Part shown: piece by piece, positions 14,240 to 15,844 of the stretch
Layout: the number at the start of each line of letters is the position of its first letter
Position numbering within the stretch: position 1 is the stretch's first letter
Source: CAYNTC01 sp964432925
Lineage (GTDB): Bacteria; Planctomycetota; Phycisphaerae; Sedimentisphaerales; Anaerobacaceae
Length of the DNA stretch: 15,844 nucleotides
Direction of reading: 5' to 3'
NCBI GenBank assembly: GCA_964432925.1
Contig: CAYSPM010000053.1
Location: 1-15,844, forward strand
The notes under the pieces: model-generated
Databases searched by the model: none
The model's input: only the letters and a program-made list of their open reading frames with translations
Told to the model about the DNA's origin: nothing
Translations under genes and position numbers: made by a program

Positions 14240-15077
14240 AAGCTTCTTTGCTCTCGAAAAGATAATAATCCGTTGATTCAACCTTGTTCTTTGCTATTTC
14301 ATAATACTCCGGCAAAATCTCGATTCCGATTGAGTATCTTTGAGATTTTTGGGCCGCCACTATAGTGGTTCCTGAACCCATAAATGGGTCTAATACTGTA
14401 TCTCCTTCTTTTGTAAATAGTTTAATGAACCATTCAGGCAAAGCAACAGGAAATACAGCGCTGTGATTTTTGTTATTACATTCCGTTGCTAAATGGACGA
14501 CATTAGTTGGGTAAACCTTGTCCCTGTTTAGCCAGTGAGAAACATTTTTCCCAAAACCACTATTATTTTTGGCATTGTCTCTAGTTTTGTCAGTTTGACT
14601 CAGGTTTTTAAGTCTTGTGTTAGCCCAGTCGCCTACCGGGATCATTACCGCTTCCTGATACATGTGAAATCTTCTATTCTTATTAAATTGTAGCAGTCGT
14701 TCCCAGGCATCTCTAAACCTGTTAGGCCATTTGCCTGGATAACAATTCTTTTTGTGCCAAATGAACTCTTCCGTCCATAGCCAGCCTTGTTTTCTCATCT
14801 CCATAATTAACTGTAGCACATATGTGTGTCTTTCTCCATTAACGACTCTTTCTTTTATGTTAAGAATGAATGTGCCAGAGGGTTTTAAAACTCGTAACAA
14901 CTCTTTGGAAACAGGTATAAACCATTCTACATACCTGTCTGGGTGGATACCTCCGTATGTTTTCTTACGGCTGTCGCAGTAAGGAGGAGAGGTAAATATT
15001 AAGTCGATAGAGTTATCTCTTAATTGCTTCAGTTTTTCTCTACAGTCACCCAGCACTAAGTTAGCATCTACACGCAT
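14217..15077 (-). CDS. Type II DNA methyltransferase (beta-class N4C/N6A)
   Basis: Site-specific DNA amino-methyltransferase partnering the endonuclease downstream. Seen: VLGDCREKL, then catalytic motif IV TSPPYCDSRKKTYGG (SPPY at residues 30-33), ELLRVLKPSGTFILNI, a target recognition region in the middle, and the SAM-binding motif I DPFMGSGTTIVAAQ (230-243) followed by GIEILPEYYEIA. Motif IV before motif I defines the beta class; SPPY suggests N4-cytosine but does not exclude N6-adenine. I chose the ATG at 15077 (MRVDAN), since GGAGGG lies about ten bases upstream and homology begins there; the ATG at 15095 is the alternative. That gives 286 aa. The upstream part of the longer open frame runs through the thymidylate synthase remnant in another frame. 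Confidence 0.9.
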   Translation of the reverse strand: MRVDANLVLGDCREKLKQLRDNSIDLIFTSPPYCDSRKKTYGGIHPDRYVEWFIPVSKELLRVLKPSGTFILNIKERVVNGERHTYVLQLIMEMRKQGWLWTEEFIWHKKNCYPGKWPNRFRDAWERLLQFNKNRRFHMYQEAVMIPVGDWANTRLKNLSQTDKTRDNAKNNSGFGKNVSHWLNRDKVYPTNVVHLATECNNKNHSAVFPVALPEWFIKLFTKEGDTVLDPFMGSGTTIVAAQKSQRYSIGIEILPEYYEIAKNKVESTDYYLFESKEAYETVESG

Positions 15078-15187
15078 TTCTCTGTTACCCTCCATGAACT
15101 CACTTTGCCTTTTTCCCACGCCTCCGGCAGACAAGCAGCCGCGATTGAGATCACCGGTATTGAACAAGCGGATACTCTAGTAGTCAT
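15071..15187 (-). pseudogene. 5' remnant of a thymidylate synthase-like gene
   Basis: A 38-codon frame starting at ATG 15187. Residues 9-26 (SIPVISI ... LPEAWEK) match the N-terminus of the intact thymidylate synthase-like protein encoded at 12545-13435; after that the similarity stops and the frame runs into the leader of the methyltransferase gene and a TAG. The start still has a good SD (AAGGAG, nine bases away) and abuts the TGA of the upstream gene with no gap, so this is the original start of the gene in its original operon position. The rest of that gene is gone from this side. It may still be translated into a short peptide without function. Confidence 0.85.
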
Positions 15188-15811
15188 TCAATCTGACTCC
15201 TTGGCAACCATAGGTTTTGTTCCTGGTCTGGGCTTGGTGAACCTGCTCAAATCCAGTTCTTCTTCTGTGACTTTGTATCTCTTTTGATACCGCGGCGGCA
15301 TATCCACAAGCATTTGTTTTGCCCTGTACGCATACCAGCTATCTGGCCATTTTTGGATTATCCGCCGACAGTTGTCCACCATAAGCTTAAAACCCGTCAT
15401 TGGCAACCGGCCTATACTGCGCCCCGGTACTGCTACATTCAAGAGCCGCTCAGCTTCTATGCTATCAATTTCGGATAGCTGTGAGAAATATAACGTAACA
15501 GGCTTGGATGTTTGTGGCTGTTGTGAAGGCCCTTCGGCTGCGCTCGGGGCGGGCTTGGTAACAGGTTGCTCAGCTTTTTTTGTTTCTTGAGGGGCTTCCG
15601 GTGTTTCAGCCTGAGGCTGTTGGGGCGGTTGTGCTGGTTGTGGCTCCGTCAGGAACTTCTCTTTGTCGTGCTCAGCAACGTCATAGAAGGTTTTTTTCTG
15701 TGATGATTGTTCAACCGCTGATTGACGCTTGCCGATAAACTTGCCAACGACAACAATCGCGATAACAACGATTATCAAAAAACCTGCAATTTTTAGCCAG
15801 AAAGTATTCAT
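15188..15811 (-). CDS. Membrane-anchored protein of unknown function
   Basis: 207 aa from the ATG at 15811, preceded by a strong GGGGGT ribosome binding site; a GTG four codons upstream overlaps that site and is less likely. Seen: one hydrophobic segment at residues 7-23 (a signal anchor with little before it), then a long Pro/Gln/Glu-rich linker at about 55-105, then a short folded-looking domain from about 105 (PVTLYFSQLSEIDSIEAERLL) to the end (WPDSWYAYRAKQMLVDMPPRYQKRYK). The topology is probably N-in with most of the protein outside the cytoplasm. I do not recognise the C-terminal domain. The linker contains the peptide APSAAEGPS, encoded by a repeat-like DNA motif (15530-15553). First gene of the operon within the window; the thymidylate synthase remnant follows its stop directly. 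Confidence 0.7.
   Translation of the reverse strand: MNTFWLKIAGFLIIVVIAIVVVGKFIGKRQSAVEQSSQKKTFYDVAEHDKEKFLTEPQPAQPPQQPQAETPEAPQETKKAEQPVTKPAPSAAEGPSQQPQTSKPVTLYFSQLSEIDSIEAERLLNVAVPGRSIGRLPMTGFKLMVDNCRRIIQKWPDSWYAYRAKQMLVDMPPRYQKRYKVTEEELDLSRFTKPRPGTKPMVAKESD
15530..15553. repeat. Repeat-like GC-rich motif in a coding linker
   Basis: The plus strand reads CCCTTCGGCTGCGCTCGGGG followed by CGGG, much more GC-rich than its surroundings, and translates in the host gene as PAPSAAEGP. This sequence type (CCTTCGGCTGCGCTC...) is familiar to me as a dispersed repeat in genomes of this kind. Only one clear copy is in the window, with a partial match (CCCTTCGGCTG) near 12990. Confidence 0.4.
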
Positions 15812-15844
15812 GTTTGTTGCCACCCCCTTTCTTTTACTAAAAAA

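Overview
The window is a bacterial chromosomal segment whose housekeeping genes look most like a planctomycete, probably a Phycisphaerae-type lineage. That placement rests on protein style only (a murC-murB-ddl-ftsQ run, a MiaA with DSMKVY and an unusual P-loop, nrdR next to a free-standing ATP-cone protein) and is an inference. Most genes lie on the minus strand.

Layout. (1) 7-4591, minus strand: the end of a division and cell-wall cluster, transcribed murC -> murB -> ddl -> ftsQ, supplying UDP-MurNAc synthesis and L-Ala addition, D-Ala-D-Ala, and a divisome protein. (2) 4592-5206: a mostly non-coding stretch with a strong minus-strand terminator just upstream of murC and one doubtful small ORF. 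(3) 5207-8642: a short-chain isoprenyl diphosphate synthase gene (ispA type, minus strand) cut in two. Its N-terminal third is at 8226-8642 and its C-terminal part at 5207-5773. Between them sits a roughly 2.47 kb cassette in the opposite orientation with two genes: a complete, different isoprenyl diphosphate synthase, and a protein with an N-terminal DUF4062 domain. The cassette ends in its own terminator, is flanked by imperfect 13-14 bp direct repeats, and contains no recognisable recombinase. (4) 8731-9663: miaA, plus strand, converging on (5) a minus-strand pair, nrdR and an ATP-cone protein (9723-10906), behind a near-consensus sigma70 promoter with an overlapping operator-like inverted repeat. 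(6) 15811-11597, minus strand: an apparent operon of a membrane-anchored protein, a type II restriction-modification pair, a thymidylate synthase-like enzyme and a parvulin peptidyl-prolyl isomerase, closed by a terminator at 11268-11301.

The two places most worth attention are both gene invasions. In region 3 a cassette bearing an isoprenyl diphosphate synthase disrupts the host's own gene of that enzyme superfamily and may have replaced its function. In region 6 the restriction-modification pair sits between a 38-codon remnant of a thymidylate synthase 5' end (still exactly abutting its old upstream neighbour) and a complete thymidylate synthase gene. The remnant and the complete gene differ mainly at synonymous positions, which suggests that the complete copy arrived from a relative together with the restriction-modification genes.
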